A stretch of DNA of 64,000 nt from Clostridium sp. CAG:417 (GCA_000432835.1 FR890367.1:3284-67283); one strand, 5' to 3'. Positions 50,649 to 60,235 are shown, counted from the stretch's first letter. Numbers and translations are program-made. Notes: generated from the sequence alone by a model not told the origin.

Positions 50649-52487
50649 TTAAATTTTTTTGCTTGTTTCTTCATTTAGTGGAAGTAAGTTATTTAAATCT
50701 TCTAGTGAAGAGGCATCAAATATAGCGGATGCAATATTTATTTTTTCTATATATGGACGAGCTTTCTTAAGGATAAGCTCTTCTTCATTGCTACCTACTA
50801 AATTTATAATTTCTTCTAATGTTTTATCATTAAATAACTTTAAAAGTTCAGATATATAAAAAGCAATTTTTGCAGTTTTACTATTATTGATAATAAAACT
50901 CACTTTTTCCAAATCTTGATATGTATTATTACTATTTAAAAGTAATGTTTGATATGATGAAGTAAGGGATGATGCATAAAGATCATCTTTTGTGCCAACT
51001 ATTTTTTTAGCTAAATTAATTTCTTCATTATAACTTAGTTTTTTATTTACACTATAAGATGTAAAAAAGTTAGTTGCAAGATTTTTCTTGGTAATAGTTG
51101 TTGCCTGTTCAACAAATTTCATCATTTCTTTTTCTTCACTACTACTTCTTAAGTCATTAATATATGATGATAGCATAATTTGAGATAAGAACTTTTCTTG
51201 GCCTTTGTTATCTATGATTTCTTGAAATAAATCCATTGTTTCTCGATGAGTTCTTTTCGATAATATATCTCTACTAAGCATAATATTTCTAGAACATAGT
51301 GGATACATTTCGTTGGCCCAACTAATACATTCTAATTGTTCATTTATATTTCTGTTTTGTAAAAGATTTTTATCTAACATCATAGAATAAACAGCTGCTC
51401 TTTTATGTGGGTTCAAAACTTGTTTAATATAATTTATAAATGGTAATACATCTTCTTCACTGCGAAATTTTTCAAAGTCAGGAGTATTTATTAATGATGA
51501 GATATCAGAAAGTATTTCTTTATCACTAATATCTATAATGGCATTTTCAATTGATTCTAAGTTTTTAAAACCTTTTTTCTTCAACCGAATTAAAAGACTA
51601 CTCTTATAACCAAACACTAATCTGCGACGTTCTGCTTCATCTGTTAATTTGTTTTTAGTAATACTAATGTTTCGTTTTTCTTGTTTTTGCTGGCTGATTT
51701 TATCATGAATACTCCAAACAAGTTCACATGTAGCGCTATCATCTAAATCTTTGATTTGCTCTATATATGACTCTTTTTCATCTTTAGAGATTTGCTTATC
51801 TTTGAAAAATAAAACTACGGCAACGGCTTTTCCCTTTAGAGTAGTATCTTCTAGGAATATATGATTAAGATATTCTAATCTATCTTTCAACTCTTCTACA
51901 TCTTGGTTAGTTAAAAGATAATTTAAATATTTTATTCTTTCGGGATCCTTAGTTTCTAAAACACTATTTACTAGTGTTTTGTAAGCAATCACCTCTTTTT
52001 TATCATTAAATTTCTGACTATCAAAAAGATTATCTAAGGCATCTAATGTTTCCGTTTGAAGAAATTTTGATGTTTTGATATCCCTTATTAGAGATAGTTG
52101 CTGTTCAAATGAAATATTTTTATATGTATAAGATTTTTGGAGAACTCTGGCATTTACTTTAGAAAGGATATGTTCATCAGAACAACTATTAATTTCTGCT
52201 GCTAATTGTTCTAACTCTTCTGGAGTACGGTATTCCCAGTGCATAGATTCTGATAAAAGTTGCATATTCTTCCAACTTTTATCTGGCATATCACCATCAA
52301 GAACAGCATTGATAAGTCTTTTTCTTTGTTCTTCCTTAACATCATATATAGGAAAGATATCATTATAACAGGTATCAAAAAAGTCAATTATTCCTGTTAC
52401 TAAGTAATCACCTTTATTATTAATTTTTTTTATTATATCAAGATCTTTGGTATAAGATAGTATTCTTGTTAATTGATTAGCAAGCAT
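50649..52487 (-). CDS. Large helical protein of unknown function
   Basis: This 612-residue, soluble, charged protein is predicted helical almost throughout, with no catalytic motif I can identify. Repeating patterns of roughly 30-40 residues, such as pairs of amphipathic helices with Leu/Ile spacing (LTNQDVEELKDRLEYLNHIF, DILSKRTHRETMDLFQEI), suggest a HEAT-like solenoid scaffold. This is inference. The start is ATG 52487, behind AAGAGGGTGA and overlapping the miaA stop by 11 bp. It is the last gene of the mutL-miaA unit and ends at a strong terminator. Confidence 0.65.
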   Translation of the reverse strand: MLANQLTRILSYTKDLDIIKKINNKGDYLVTGIIDFFDTCYNDIFPIYDVKEEQRKRLINAVLDGDMPDKSWKNMQLLSESMHWEYRTPEELEQLAAEINSCSDEHILSKVNARVLQKSYTYKNISFEQQLSLIRDIKTSKFLQTETLDALDNLFDSQKFNDKKEVIAYKTLVNSVLETKDPERIKYLNYLLTNQDVEELKDRLEYLNHIFLEDTTLKGKAVAVVLFFKDKQISKDEKESYIEQIKDLDDSATCELVWSIHDKISQQKQEKRNISITKNKLTDEAERRRLVFGYKSSLLIRLKKKGFKNLESIENAIIDISDKEILSDISSLINTPDFEKFRSEEDVLPFINYIKQVLNPHKRAAVYSMMLDKNLLQNRNINEQLECISWANEMYPLCSRNIMLSRDILSKRTHRETMDLFQEIIDNKGQEKFLSQIMLSSYINDLRSSSEEKEMMKFVEQATTITKKNLATNFFTSYSVNKKLSYNEEINLAKKIVGTKDDLYASSLTSSYQTLLLNSNNTYQDLEKVSFIINNSKTAKIAFYISELLKLFNDKTLEEIINLVGSNEEELILKKARPYIEKINIASAIFDASSLEDLNNLLPLNEETSKKI

Positions 52488-53370
52488 TATTTTCACCCTC
52501 TTCATTATTTATATACTCTATAACTTTATTTATAGTATTAGAAAAATTGTTAAAATCAACATCAAACCAAACGACAGGCATTTGGTGATTAAAAAATGTA
52601 AATTGTCTTTTAGCGTATCTTCTAGAATTCTTTTTGATATCATCTTTTACTTCTTCTAGTGTTTTTGTTTTATTAAAATAGTCAACAAATTCTTTATAAC
52701 CAATACCGGTATTAAGAGCCTTAGAAGTCTCATAGAACGACTCTAGGCTAGTAACCTCATCTAATAAACCTGATTTAAACATTTCATCAACCCTATTATT
52801 TATTCTTTCATATAATACCTCTCGCGGTGCCTTAATTCCTATAAAGATAGTATCATATAACAATTTGTCTTTATTTTTTGTAATAGGTTCTTCGTTTTCT
52901 AATTTGTTTAATAATCTTACTAGTCTTTGGCGATTATGAAGATGTGGAGGATTAACAATTTTATAGCTCCTAATTTTTTCAAGAAGTTCTTCATTTGATA
53001 AGTCATCATAACTATTATAACTAGTATTCTCGATGAATGTATAATCGTATAAAGCAGCTTTAATGTATAAACCGGTTCCTCCTACAATAATAACATTTTT
53101 CCCCTTCTTTTTAATTTCTGCTATTTTATTACGACAAGCCAATTGATAATCAAAAACAGTATAATTAGTATTTAAATCGGCTATATCAAAAAGATGATGA
53201 ACTATATTTTCTTTTTCGTTTTCAGTTGGCTTAGCACTACCAATATCTAACTTCTTATATACTTGCATTGAGTCACCATTGATAATTTCGGCATTATAAT
53301 ATTTCGCTAAAGTAATACTAAGCTTTGTCTTCCCAACTCCTGTGGGACCTACTATTGTAATAATCTTCAT
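52477..53370 (-). CDS. miaA: tRNA dimethylallyltransferase
   Basis: MiaA adds the dimethylallyl group to A37 of UNN-decoding tRNAs. The 297 residues contain the P-loop VGPTGVGKTKLSI, the DMAPP-binding INGDSMQVYKKLDIGSAKP, HHLFDIAD, VGGTGLYIKAALYD and the tRNA-gripping RRYAKRQFTFFNHQ. All family blocks are intact. It lies 66 bp after mutL, the same order as in many bacteria. A promoter sits in that gap, and AGGTGA precedes the ATG. Confidence 0.96.
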   Translation of the reverse strand: MKIITIVGPTGVGKTKLSITLAKYYNAEIINGDSMQVYKKLDIGSAKPTENEKENIVHHLFDIADLNTNYTVFDYQLACRNKIAEIKKKGKNVIIVGGTGLYIKAALYDYTFIENTSYNSYDDLSNEELLEKIRSYKIVNPPHLHNRQRLVRLLNKLENEEPITKNKDKLLYDTIFIGIKAPREVLYERINNRVDEMFKSGLLDEVTSLESFYETSKALNTGIGYKEFVDYFNKTKTLEEVKDDIKKNSRRYAKRQFTFFNHQMPVVWFDVDFNNFSNTINKVIEYINNEEGENNAC

Positions 53371-53405
53371 TTCTTCACCTATCCATAAGAACTAAAAGTG
53401 GCATT

Positions 53406-53434
53406 ATTTTACCACAAACACTAATATTTGTCAA
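53406..53434 (-). promoter_or_regulatory. Strong sigma-A promoter for miaA
   Basis: TTGACA, 17 bp, TAAAAT on the minus strand, immediately after the mutL stop. Confidence 0.75.
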
Positions 53435-53436
53435 TT

Positions 53437-55212
53437 TTAATCCATTACTCTTTTAAACATTTTTTCCAAGTCATATTTAGTATAAGTAATTATTGTTGGC
53501 CTACCATGTGGACAATTAAAAGGGTTATCACATTGACGCAAGCAATCTAAAAGGTACTTTGCTTCATCTAAAGTTATGTAGTCGTTAGCCTTAATAGACA
53601 TACGACAAGCCATAGTTGCGGCAGCATGATCTATAAATTTATTTTTATCAAAACTTTCATTATGAGCGATAAGTTCAAATATTTTTTCTATATCCTGTTT
53701 TTCAACATTTTCATGAAGCCAAGTTGGATGAGAACGAACTATAAAGGTATTTTCACCAAATTCTTCACATTTGATACCAATACTTTCTAAAAGATCTAAA
53801 TGGTTTTTTACAACAATATATTCATTACGGGGTAATTCAATAGATATTGGTATTAATAAGGGAATAGTTTCGATTGTCGGATTTAAAATCTTTTTCAAAC
53901 ATTTTTCATAGTTAACTCTTTCGGCAGCAGCATGTTGATCAATTAGATACATTCCATCCTCGTTTTCAGCAACAATATATGTTTTGTATACTATTCCTCT
54001 GGGAATCATATCTTTAATTACATACTTATCCTCAATGATATTATTTGTTTGTAGTTGAACTGTATCTATTGGTTTTTCTTTCTCATATTTAGTGGTTTCT
54101 TCCTCTACATCGAACGTCAACATAGTTTCTTGATAAGTTATGTCTTTTACATTTTCTTCTTTTGTGGCATCATTTTTTATAACTTCTTCATAAACTGTAT
54201 CATCTCGTACAATAGCATTTGGGATTAAAAGCAATTCCTTTAATTTTGTAGTAATGGTTTCTTCTATTAAGTTTTTAAGAGTATCCATCTTAGAAAATTT
54301 AACATCCATTTTAGTAGGATGAACGTTTACATCTACTAAAATAGGGTCAACATCTATGTTCAAAACGATAATTGGAAAACGATCTTTAGGAATATAAGTA
54401 TGGTAACTATCAACAATAGTTTTAACTAAATCATTATTCTTAATTACTCTACCATTAACGAGTGTTGTAATAGCATTTCTGCTACTTCTTGCTACTTCTG
54501 GATAAGAAATATAGCCACTGATTGAATAGTCATCATTACTGTTAGAAAGTTCTATCATCTTTTTAGCGACAACAGAGCCATATATTTCATAAATAACTTT
54601 ATGTAAATTTCCATCTCCTGTTGTATCAAGCAAAACTTTGTCATTGTTTAATAGACTAAATTTAATATTGGGATATGAAAGAGCCATTTTGTTAACATAT
54701 TCAACGATGTTTGCTAATTCACTATATAAATTCTTGATATATTTTAATCTAACTGGCGTATTATAAAACACGTCTTCTACAGTGATAGTTGTTCCTTCTT
54801 GAAGATCAGAGTTTTCAACACTGATAATTTTTCCACCTTCTATTTTTACTAAAGTTCCTACTTTTTTATTTGAAGTTTTTAAAGTTACTTTGGAAATAGA
54901 TGCGATTGAAGGTAGAGCTTCACCTCTAAAACCTAGAGATTCAATATTGAATAAGTCATGCAAATCATGACATTTACTAGTAGCATGTCTAGAAAAAGCA
55001 AGAGTTGCATCATCTCTATCCATTCCAATACCGTTATCGGTAATTTTAACCATTCTAGTACCGGCATCTTTTAGTTCTATTTTAATGCTTGTGCTCTTGG
55101 CGTCAATACTATTTTCAACTAATTCCTTCACAATATTCATCATTTTTTCAATGACTTCACCAGCTGCTATTTTGTTAGCTAAAATTTCATCCATAACTTG
55201 TATTTTACTCAT
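53437..55212 (-). CDS. mutL: DNA mismatch repair protein MutL
   Basis: MutL is the GHKL ATPase and endonuclease of mismatch repair. The N-terminal domain has NKIAAGEVIEKMMNIVKELVE (usually GEVVERPASVVKEL), DNGIGMDRDDA and GFRGEALPSIASI. The C-terminal endonuclease motif DQHAAAERVNYE, the cysteine motif ACRMSIKAND and CPHGRPT are intact, so nicking activity is expected. The 591 residues are typical. The start is ATG 55212. Only a weak ribosome site (AAGTGTGG) precedes it. No mutS lies upstream in this window, and the neighbour is a prepilin-like gene. Confidence 0.95.
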   Translation of the reverse strand: MSKIQVMDEILANKIAAGEVIEKMMNIVKELVENSIDAKSTSIKIELKDAGTRMVKITDNGIGMDRDDATLAFSRHATSKCHDLHDLFNIESLGFRGEALPSIASISKVTLKTSNKKVGTLVKIEGGKIISVENSDLQEGTTITVEDVFYNTPVRLKYIKNLYSELANIVEYVNKMALSYPNIKFSLLNNDKVLLDTTGDGNLHKVIYEIYGSVVAKKMIELSNSNDDYSISGYISYPEVARSSRNAITTLVNGRVIKNNDLVKTIVDSYHTYIPKDRFPIIVLNIDVDPILVDVNVHPTKMDVKFSKMDTLKNLIEETITTKLKELLLIPNAIVRDDTVYEEVIKNDATKEENVKDITYQETMLTFDVEEETTKYEKEKPIDTVQLQTNNIIEDKYVIKDMIPRGIVYKTYIVAENEDGMYLIDQHAAAERVNYEKCLKKILNPTIETIPLLIPISIELPRNEYIVVKNHLDLLESIGIKCEEFGENTFIVRSHPTWLHENVEKQDIEKIFELIAHNESFDKNKFIDHAAATMACRMSIKANDYITLDEAKYLLDCLRQCDNPFNCPHGRPTIITYTKYDLEKMFKRVMD

Positions 55213-55234
55213 ATTTACCACACTTTCTGTTTAG

Positions 55235-55243
55235 ATTATATCA
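55235..55243 (-). promoter_or_regulatory. Extended -10 promoter for mutL
   Basis: TGATATAAT fits the TG-N-TATAAT pattern. The -35 region (TTTCTT) is poor. It lies after the terminator of the upstream gene. Confidence 0.5.
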
Positions 55244-55254
55244 CGGATAAGAAG

Positions 55255-55286
55255 TAAAGAAAAGGACATTGAAATTAATCAATGTC
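55255..55286 (-). terminator. Intrinsic terminator after the small prepilin-like gene
   Basis: GACATTG, an 8-base loop and CAATGTC are followed by CTTTTCTTT on the minus strand, adjacent to the stop codon at 55287. Confidence 0.75.
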
Positions 55287-55730
55287 TTAACAATCACTAC
55301 TCTTATAATTTGTACAACTTAGACATACCTTGTATTCTAAGTCAATATTTTTGGTGTTACTACTTGTTATATTAGAGTTATCATTAGTATCAGCATTAGG
55401 GTTTGAACTGATGTCGCCTTTATTTGTTATAATTACTTCTCCACTGCATTGCCTACTTTTATTAATAGGATCGGTCATTTCATCAATGTAACCCTCATCT
55501 ATTAAAGTGCTACTGGATAAAGTTAATTTGTCTGAGGGAATGGATGATGTATTATATACTAAATAGTTTTTAGCGGCACTTTCCAAATTTTGTTCATAAT
55601 TTTTGTAAGTGTCATTTTGAGCTTTCTTTTTGTATCTACTTACTGCAGTTACTGCCATAGTACTCAAAAAGCCAATAATAACTATAACCCCTAGTAATTC
55701 TATCATAGTAAATGCCTTATTATTTTTCAT
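55287..55730 (-). CDS. Prepilin-like (pseudopilin) protein
   Basis: This 147-residue protein begins with a class III prepilin signal: MKNNKA|FTMIELLGVIVIIGFL, a Glu at mature position 5, then about 20 hydrophobic residues. Position -1 is Ala rather than the usual Gly. The mature part has an amphipathic helix (KKAQNDTYKNYEQNLESAAK), a Ser/Asn/Asp-rich linker and four cysteines, three of them in the last 15 residues (VCLSCTNYKSSDC). It resembles the N-terminal stalk of the 905-residue protein at 3343 in size and style. No assembly genes flank it. Own promoter and terminator make it monocistronic. Confidence 0.8.
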   Translation of the reverse strand: MKNNKAFTMIELLGVIVIIGFLSTMAVTAVSRYKKKAQNDTYKNYEQNLESAAKNYLVYNTSSIPSDKLTLSSSTLIDEGYIDEMTDPINKSRQCSGEVIITNKGDISSNPNADTNDNSNITSSNTKNIDLEYKVCLSCTNYKSSDC

Positions 55731-55758
55731 CTTTTCACGTCCTTTATCTTATACAAAA

Positions 55759-55787
55759 ATTATACTACATATTAAATGTTTTAGAAA
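55759..55787 (-). promoter_or_regulatory. Promoter for the small prepilin-like gene
   Basis: TTTCTA, 17 bp, TATAAT on the minus strand. The -10 is perfect and the -35 weak. Confidence 0.5.
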
Positions 55788-55796
55788 GTTTTTTAT

Positions 55797-57560
55797 TTAT
55801 TCCTCATGAAGATAATCATATAAGTTTTTAGCCACATCTTTACCTACTATCTTTTCTAGTTCTTCTATTTTAGCTTCTTTCATTTTCTTTAGGGAACCAA
55901 ATTGTTTTAAAAGTTCTTTACGTCTTTTTTCTCCGATACCTGGAACCATATCTAAGGTGCTAGAAAGGGCTCCCTTGGCCTTTATATTTCTATGATATGT
56001 TATAGCATAGCGATGCACTTCTTCTTGAATACGAGATAAATATAGAAATAGATTACTATCTTCTGGTATAGGTATTTCTTCTAAAGAGGCATTTAATAAA
56101 TGATTTGTCTTATGATGATCATCTTTTACTAAACCAACAATAGGTATATTTAAATTTAGAGAATTTATAATCTCCTTACATACTATAATTTGATTTTTAC
56201 CACCATCTAACACTATTAAATCTGGTTTTTCTAAGTTTTCCATTAATACTTTATAATATCTTCTATAAAGTACCTCCCGCATAGCTCCTAAATCATCTTT
56301 TACAGATGCATCAATTTTATATTTGCGGTATTCATTTTTATTTGGGAGAAAATTATTAAAGACAACCATTCCCCCTACGTAGTATGTTCCAAATAAGTGA
56401 GAGTTATCAAATGATTCTATTCTTTCTACTTTAGGTATGTTTAAAAGATGGGCCAAAGTAATGCTTGCTTCTCTTCGCTTTTTATCATCTTGCTCTATTA
56501 ATTCCATTTCTTTATCAAGATTTTCTTTTGCGTTCTCAAGGGCAAGATCTAAAAGACTTTTTAATTTTCCTCTGTATGGAGTAATAACTTTTATTTTTAG
56601 ATACTCACTAAGCAAGGCATTATTTATACTTTCTGGAACATATAATTCATGTGGCAATAGTCCACTCTTTTCATAGGATTTAATGATATATTCTAAAACA
56701 CTCTCTTCATCATCAGCGACAGTTTGAATTATTTCTTTGTGTCTACCACTTAGTAAGCCATCTCTAACAAAGAATAATTGAATGGATAAATAATTGTTGT
56801 CAGAATAAAAGTTAAGCATATCAAAATTATAGTCTTTATTTAAATCTATTTTTTGTTTCTTTAAGGTAATATTAATATCATCAAGCATATTTTTTAATTC
56901 TAGAGCTCTTTCATAATTAAGTGAAGCACTGGCTTTTTCCATTTCATGCTTAATCTTTTTTTCTATAATTGTACTATCTCCTTTTAAAAAAGAAATTATC
57001 TCTTTTTTCATGGAGTCAATACATTCTTGATCTACCTTTTTAGTACAATAGCCAAGGCATTGTCCTATGTGATAGTATAGGCATACCTCTTTTTTTAAAT
57101 GTTCACATTTACGTAAGGGATAAATACGATTAAGCATATCTACAGTTTTCCTTGCGGCATTAACATTTGGAAAAGGACCATATAAATAATTCTTGTTCTT
57201 TTTTCTTTTAGTATTTCTAATGATTCTAAGTCGTGGATATACTTCATTTGTGAATTCTATATAAGGATATGATTTGTCATCTTTTAATAAGATATTATAT
57301 TTAGGATTGTATTTTTTGATTAGCGTTATTTCTAGTATTAATGACTCGAGTTCTGATGATGTGACAATATATTCAAAGTCATCAATATTTTCTACTAGTG
57401 ATAAAGTTTTACCAGTATGTGTTCCGGTGAAATAACTTTTCAATCTATTTTTTAGGTTCTTGGCTTTTCCAACATATATAATTACCCCATCTTTATCTCT
57501 CATTTGATAACTTCCGGGTTTGTTTGGAACAAGAGCTAATTTTTCTTTAAAATCTTTCAT
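55797..57560 (-). CDS. uvrC: Excinuclease ABC subunit C
   Basis: UvrC makes both incisions in nucleotide excision repair. The N-terminal GIY-YIG nuclease is marked by KPGSYQMRDKDGVIIYVGKA and NLKNRLKSYF. A cysteine-bearing region (KCEHLKKEVCLYYHIGQCLG) and a UVR helix pair follow. The RNase H-like second nuclease shows ESFDNSHLFGTYYVGG and LIVLDGGKNQI, and the C-terminal helix-hairpin-helix reads DMVPGIGEKRRKELLKQFG. At 587 residues it is full length. GGAGG precedes the ATG. A terminator hairpin sits only about 20 bp upstream. Confidence 0.96.
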   Translation of the reverse strand: MKDFKEKLALVPNKPGSYQMRDKDGVIIYVGKAKNLKNRLKSYFTGTHTGKTLSLVENIDDFEYIVTSSELESLILEITLIKKYNPKYNILLKDDKSYPYIEFTNEVYPRLRIIRNTKRKKNKNYLYGPFPNVNAARKTVDMLNRIYPLRKCEHLKKEVCLYYHIGQCLGYCTKKVDQECIDSMKKEIISFLKGDSTIIEKKIKHEMEKASASLNYERALELKNMLDDINITLKKQKIDLNKDYNFDMLNFYSDNNYLSIQLFFVRDGLLSGRHKEIIQTVADDEESVLEYIIKSYEKSGLLPHELYVPESINNALLSEYLKIKVITPYRGKLKSLLDLALENAKENLDKEMELIEQDDKKRREASITLAHLLNIPKVERIESFDNSHLFGTYYVGGMVVFNNFLPNKNEYRKYKIDASVKDDLGAMREVLYRRYYKVLMENLEKPDLIVLDGGKNQIIVCKEIINSLNLNIPIVGLVKDDHHKTNHLLNASLEEIPIPEDSNLFLYLSRIQEEVHRYAITYHRNIKAKGALSSTLDMVPGIGEKRRKELLKQFGSLKKMKEAKIEELEKIVGKDVAKNLYDYLHEE

Positions 57561-57570
57561 GTTAAGCCTC

Positions 57571-57597
57571 CAAAAATAAAAAGAGTAATTTTACTCT
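57571..57597 (-). terminator. Intrinsic terminator between dtd and uvrC
   Basis: AGAGTA-AAAT-TACTCT followed by TTTTATTTTT on the minus strand. It ends about 10 bp before the uvrC start codon region, leaving no space for a separate uvrC promoter. Confidence 0.75.
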
Positions 57598-57603
57598 CCT
57601 ATT

Positions 57604-58053
57604 TTAACACACTTCTTTATTTTTTTCTAAAATAATAGTTACAGGTCCATCGTTTTCAATATTTACTAACATATCACTACCAAAAATTCCTTCTTCAACG
57701 TGAATATATTTTTTTAATTTTCTATTAAACTCTTGGTATAAGGTATTTGCATCCCTACCGTTTAAAGCTTTTTGATAACTTGGTCGACATCCTTTATTAC
57801 AGTTGGCATATAAAGTAAACTGTGAAATAGAAAGGATTTCACCTGTAACATCTAGGACAGATTTATTCATAATTTTGTTTTCATCATCAAATATGCGTAG
57901 ATGAAGTATTTTATTTATCATCCAATCTATTTCTTTACTACTATCTTCGGCAGTGAAGGATACTAATAGAACAAGGCCATGATTGATAGATCCAACTACC
58001 TTATCAGTTACTGTTACACTAGATTTTTTACTTCTTTGTACTACTACTTTCAT
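57604..58053 (-). CDS. dtd: D-aminoacyl-tRNA deacylase
   Basis: Dtd removes D-amino acids (and glycine) from mischarged tRNAs. The 149 residues start MKVVVQRSKKSSVTV. They contain the conserved SQFTLYANCNKGCRPSY and the cross-subunit Gly-Pro motif in ENDGPVTIIL. Two cysteines replace usual residues in the KGxRPS loop. It overlaps the rel stop by 4 bp (ATGA), the same rel-dtd order as in Bacillus. Confidence 0.95.
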   Translation of the reverse strand: MKVVVQRSKKSSVTVTDKVVGSINHGLVLLVSFTAEDSSKEIDWMINKILHLRIFDDENKIMNKSVLDVTGEILSISQFTLYANCNKGCRPSYQKALNGRDANTLYQEFNRKLKKYIHVEEGIFGSDMLVNIENDGPVTIILEKNKEVC

Positions 58054-60209
58054 CTAATAACTCTTTCTACTTTTGTAATATAGGATTCTTTAGATAGGTT
58101 TAGGATTAAAGTATTTAATTGTTCTAGACTTCTAACATAGGTTGTTACTTCATAAACAATGGCATCTGTTTTATACATAGATTTAATACCATCTACACTA
58201 ATATCTAATTTACTAGTTTTTTGAATAATATCAATCATATGATTATCCATTGAATTTGAATAAACTAAAATAATAGATAAATATCTTTTATTGGTTGAAT
58301 CACTCCATTTTACTTCAACTGTTCTATTATCAATAACATCTAGGTTATGACAACTAACTCTATGAATAGAAATACCATTTCCTTTTGTGATATAACCAAT
58401 TATTTCGTCACCATAAACCGGATTACAACAATTAGCTAAATTTACTTTTACTTTATCAAGGCCAGCAACTATAATATCAGCTTGTTTATCTTTATCTTCA
58501 ATGACTACTTTTTTAGGTGCTTCTTTTTCTTCATATGGTTTATCAATGATGTTAATTACAGAGTTAGGAGCTGTTTTACCATTACCAACATTTAAATATA
58601 TTTCGTCTGTGGTGTCAACTTTTAAGGCCGTATATAACTTCTTTAAGTTTTCAGGAGAGAAAAAGGCGCTGATGGATAGTTTACGTTTACGTAGTTCTTT
58701 CTCAAGTGTATCTTTTCCTCGTTCAATATAAACTTCTTTTTCACTTTTTGTGAAGAAACTCTTAATTTTGTTTCTAGTAGCGGTACATTTTACAAAGTTT
58801 ATCCATTCTTGAGATGGAGTAGAATTTTTATTAGTTATAATTTTAACAATATCTCCATCTTGCAAGCTATAGTTTAGTGGTTCAATATTATTATTGATAA
58901 TAGCTCCGGTTGTTGTCTCTCCTACTTTAGTATGTACCTTATAGGCAAAATCAATTGGAGTAGCCCCTCTTGGAAGCTCAATAATGTCCCCTTTAGGAGT
59001 AAAACAGTAGATGTTGTTATTTAATACTTCATCGCGAACACTGTTGACAAAATCTTCACTACTCATTTTGTCATTTGATAAGTCTATGATTGACTTAAAA
59101 AACTGTAATTTTTGTTCTGTTGATGTTTGAAGGGTATTTTTGGTAGCTGTTGCATCTTTATTTTCTTTATAAGCCCAGTGAGAGGCAATTCCATTTTCAG
59201 CTATTTCATCCATTTCATGAGTTCTAATCTGAATTTCAAATAAATATCCACCTATACCAAATACAGTCGTATGAAGAGATTGATACATATTAGGTTTTGG
59301 CATAGCAATATAGTCTTTAAATCTTTTAGGCATAGGGCGATATTTAGAATGAATAATTCCTAGGGCTAAATAACACTCTTGTTTAGTCTCCACTAAAATA
59401 CGTAGGGCACTTAAATCATATATCTCACTGAAACGTTTACCTTTATTTAATTTTCGATAAATACTATAGATGCTCTTGGCTCTTCCCATCATTTCATAGT
59501 TTATGTTGTGCTCAGTTAGTAAATCACCAACACTTTGCATCATTTCTCCGACAGTGTGTTCTCTTTCAATTTTGGTTTTATTTAGTTTTTCAGCAATATC
59601 ATAAAAAACATCTGGTTTCAAATATCTAAGAGATAAATCCTCTAATTCGCTTTTTATTTTGTGAATACCAAGATGGTCTCCTATTGGAGCCAAAATTTCT
59701 AGGGCCTCTTTAGCTATTTTTTTCTGCTTAACTTCTGGCAAAGCCCATAAAGTTCTCATATTATGAAGTCTATCGGCCAATTTTACAATTATGACACGAA
59801 CATCTTCACTCATTCCAACGATTATTTTCTTATAATACTCTATTAAATATTCATTCTCAGTAGAGAAATGAAGTCTAGAAATTTTGGTTACACCTTCTAC
59901 TAGTTTAGTAACTGTAGGACCAACTATAGCTGTCATTTCCTCTTTAGAACAATCACAATCTTCTAAGACATCGTGTAAAAGAGCTGCTTGTAATGTTTCA
60001 CTATCAGCATAAATAGTAGTTAATATCAAAGCAACGTTTAAAGGGTGAACAATATATGGTTCACCACTTTTACGAAACTGTCCTTCATGCTTTGTATCAG
60101 CAAGCTCATAGGCTTTTTTTATATTATTTAATTCATTTTCATCTTTTATATAATTTTTTGCTTTATCCATCACATCTTTAAATGTAATGGTATCTCTACT
60201 GTGTGACAT
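58050..60209 (-). CDS. rel: Bifunctional (p)ppGpp synthetase/hydrolase Rel
   Basis: Rel makes and degrades the stringent-response alarmone. The HD hydrolase domain has HPLNVALILTTIYAD, LLHDVLEDCD and IVKLADRLHNMRTLWAL. The synthetase domain has GRAKSIYSIYRKL, YDLSALRILVE, RFKDYIAMPKPNMYQSLHTT and EIQIRTHEMDEIAENGIASHW. A TGS domain (YCFTPKGDIIELPRGATPIDFAY), a zinc-finger-like part (LANCCNPVYGDEIIGY) and a C-terminal ACT domain complete 719 residues. Both catalytic halves look intact. AGAGGTGA precedes the ATG, 27 bp after secDF. Confidence 0.96.
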   Translation of the reverse strand: MSHSRDTITFKDVMDKAKNYIKDENELNNIKKAYELADTKHEGQFRKSGEPYIVHPLNVALILTTIYADSETLQAALLHDVLEDCDCSKEEMTAIVGPTVTKLVEGVTKISRLHFSTENEYLIEYYKKIIVGMSEDVRVIIVKLADRLHNMRTLWALPEVKQKKIAKEALEILAPIGDHLGIHKIKSELEDLSLRYLKPDVFYDIAEKLNKTKIEREHTVGEMMQSVGDLLTEHNINYEMMGRAKSIYSIYRKLNKGKRFSEIYDLSALRILVETKQECYLALGIIHSKYRPMPKRFKDYIAMPKPNMYQSLHTTVFGIGGYLFEIQIRTHEMDEIAENGIASHWAYKENKDATATKNTLQTSTEQKLQFFKSIIDLSNDKMSSEDFVNSVRDEVLNNNIYCFTPKGDIIELPRGATPIDFAYKVHTKVGETTTGAIINNNIEPLNYSLQDGDIVKIITNKNSTPSQEWINFVKCTATRNKIKSFFTKSEKEVYIERGKDTLEKELRKRKLSISAFFSPENLKKLYTALKVDTTDEIYLNVGNGKTAPNSVINIIDKPYEEKEAPKKVVIEDKDKQADIIVAGLDKVKVNLANCCNPVYGDEIIGYITKGNGISIHRVSCHNLDVIDNRTVEVKWSDSTNKRYLSIILVYSNSMDNHMIDIIQKTSKLDISVDGIKSMYKTDAIVYEVTTYVRSLEQLNTLILNLSKESYITKVERVIR

Positions 60210-60235
60210 TTATATCACCTCTCTTATAAATTTAA

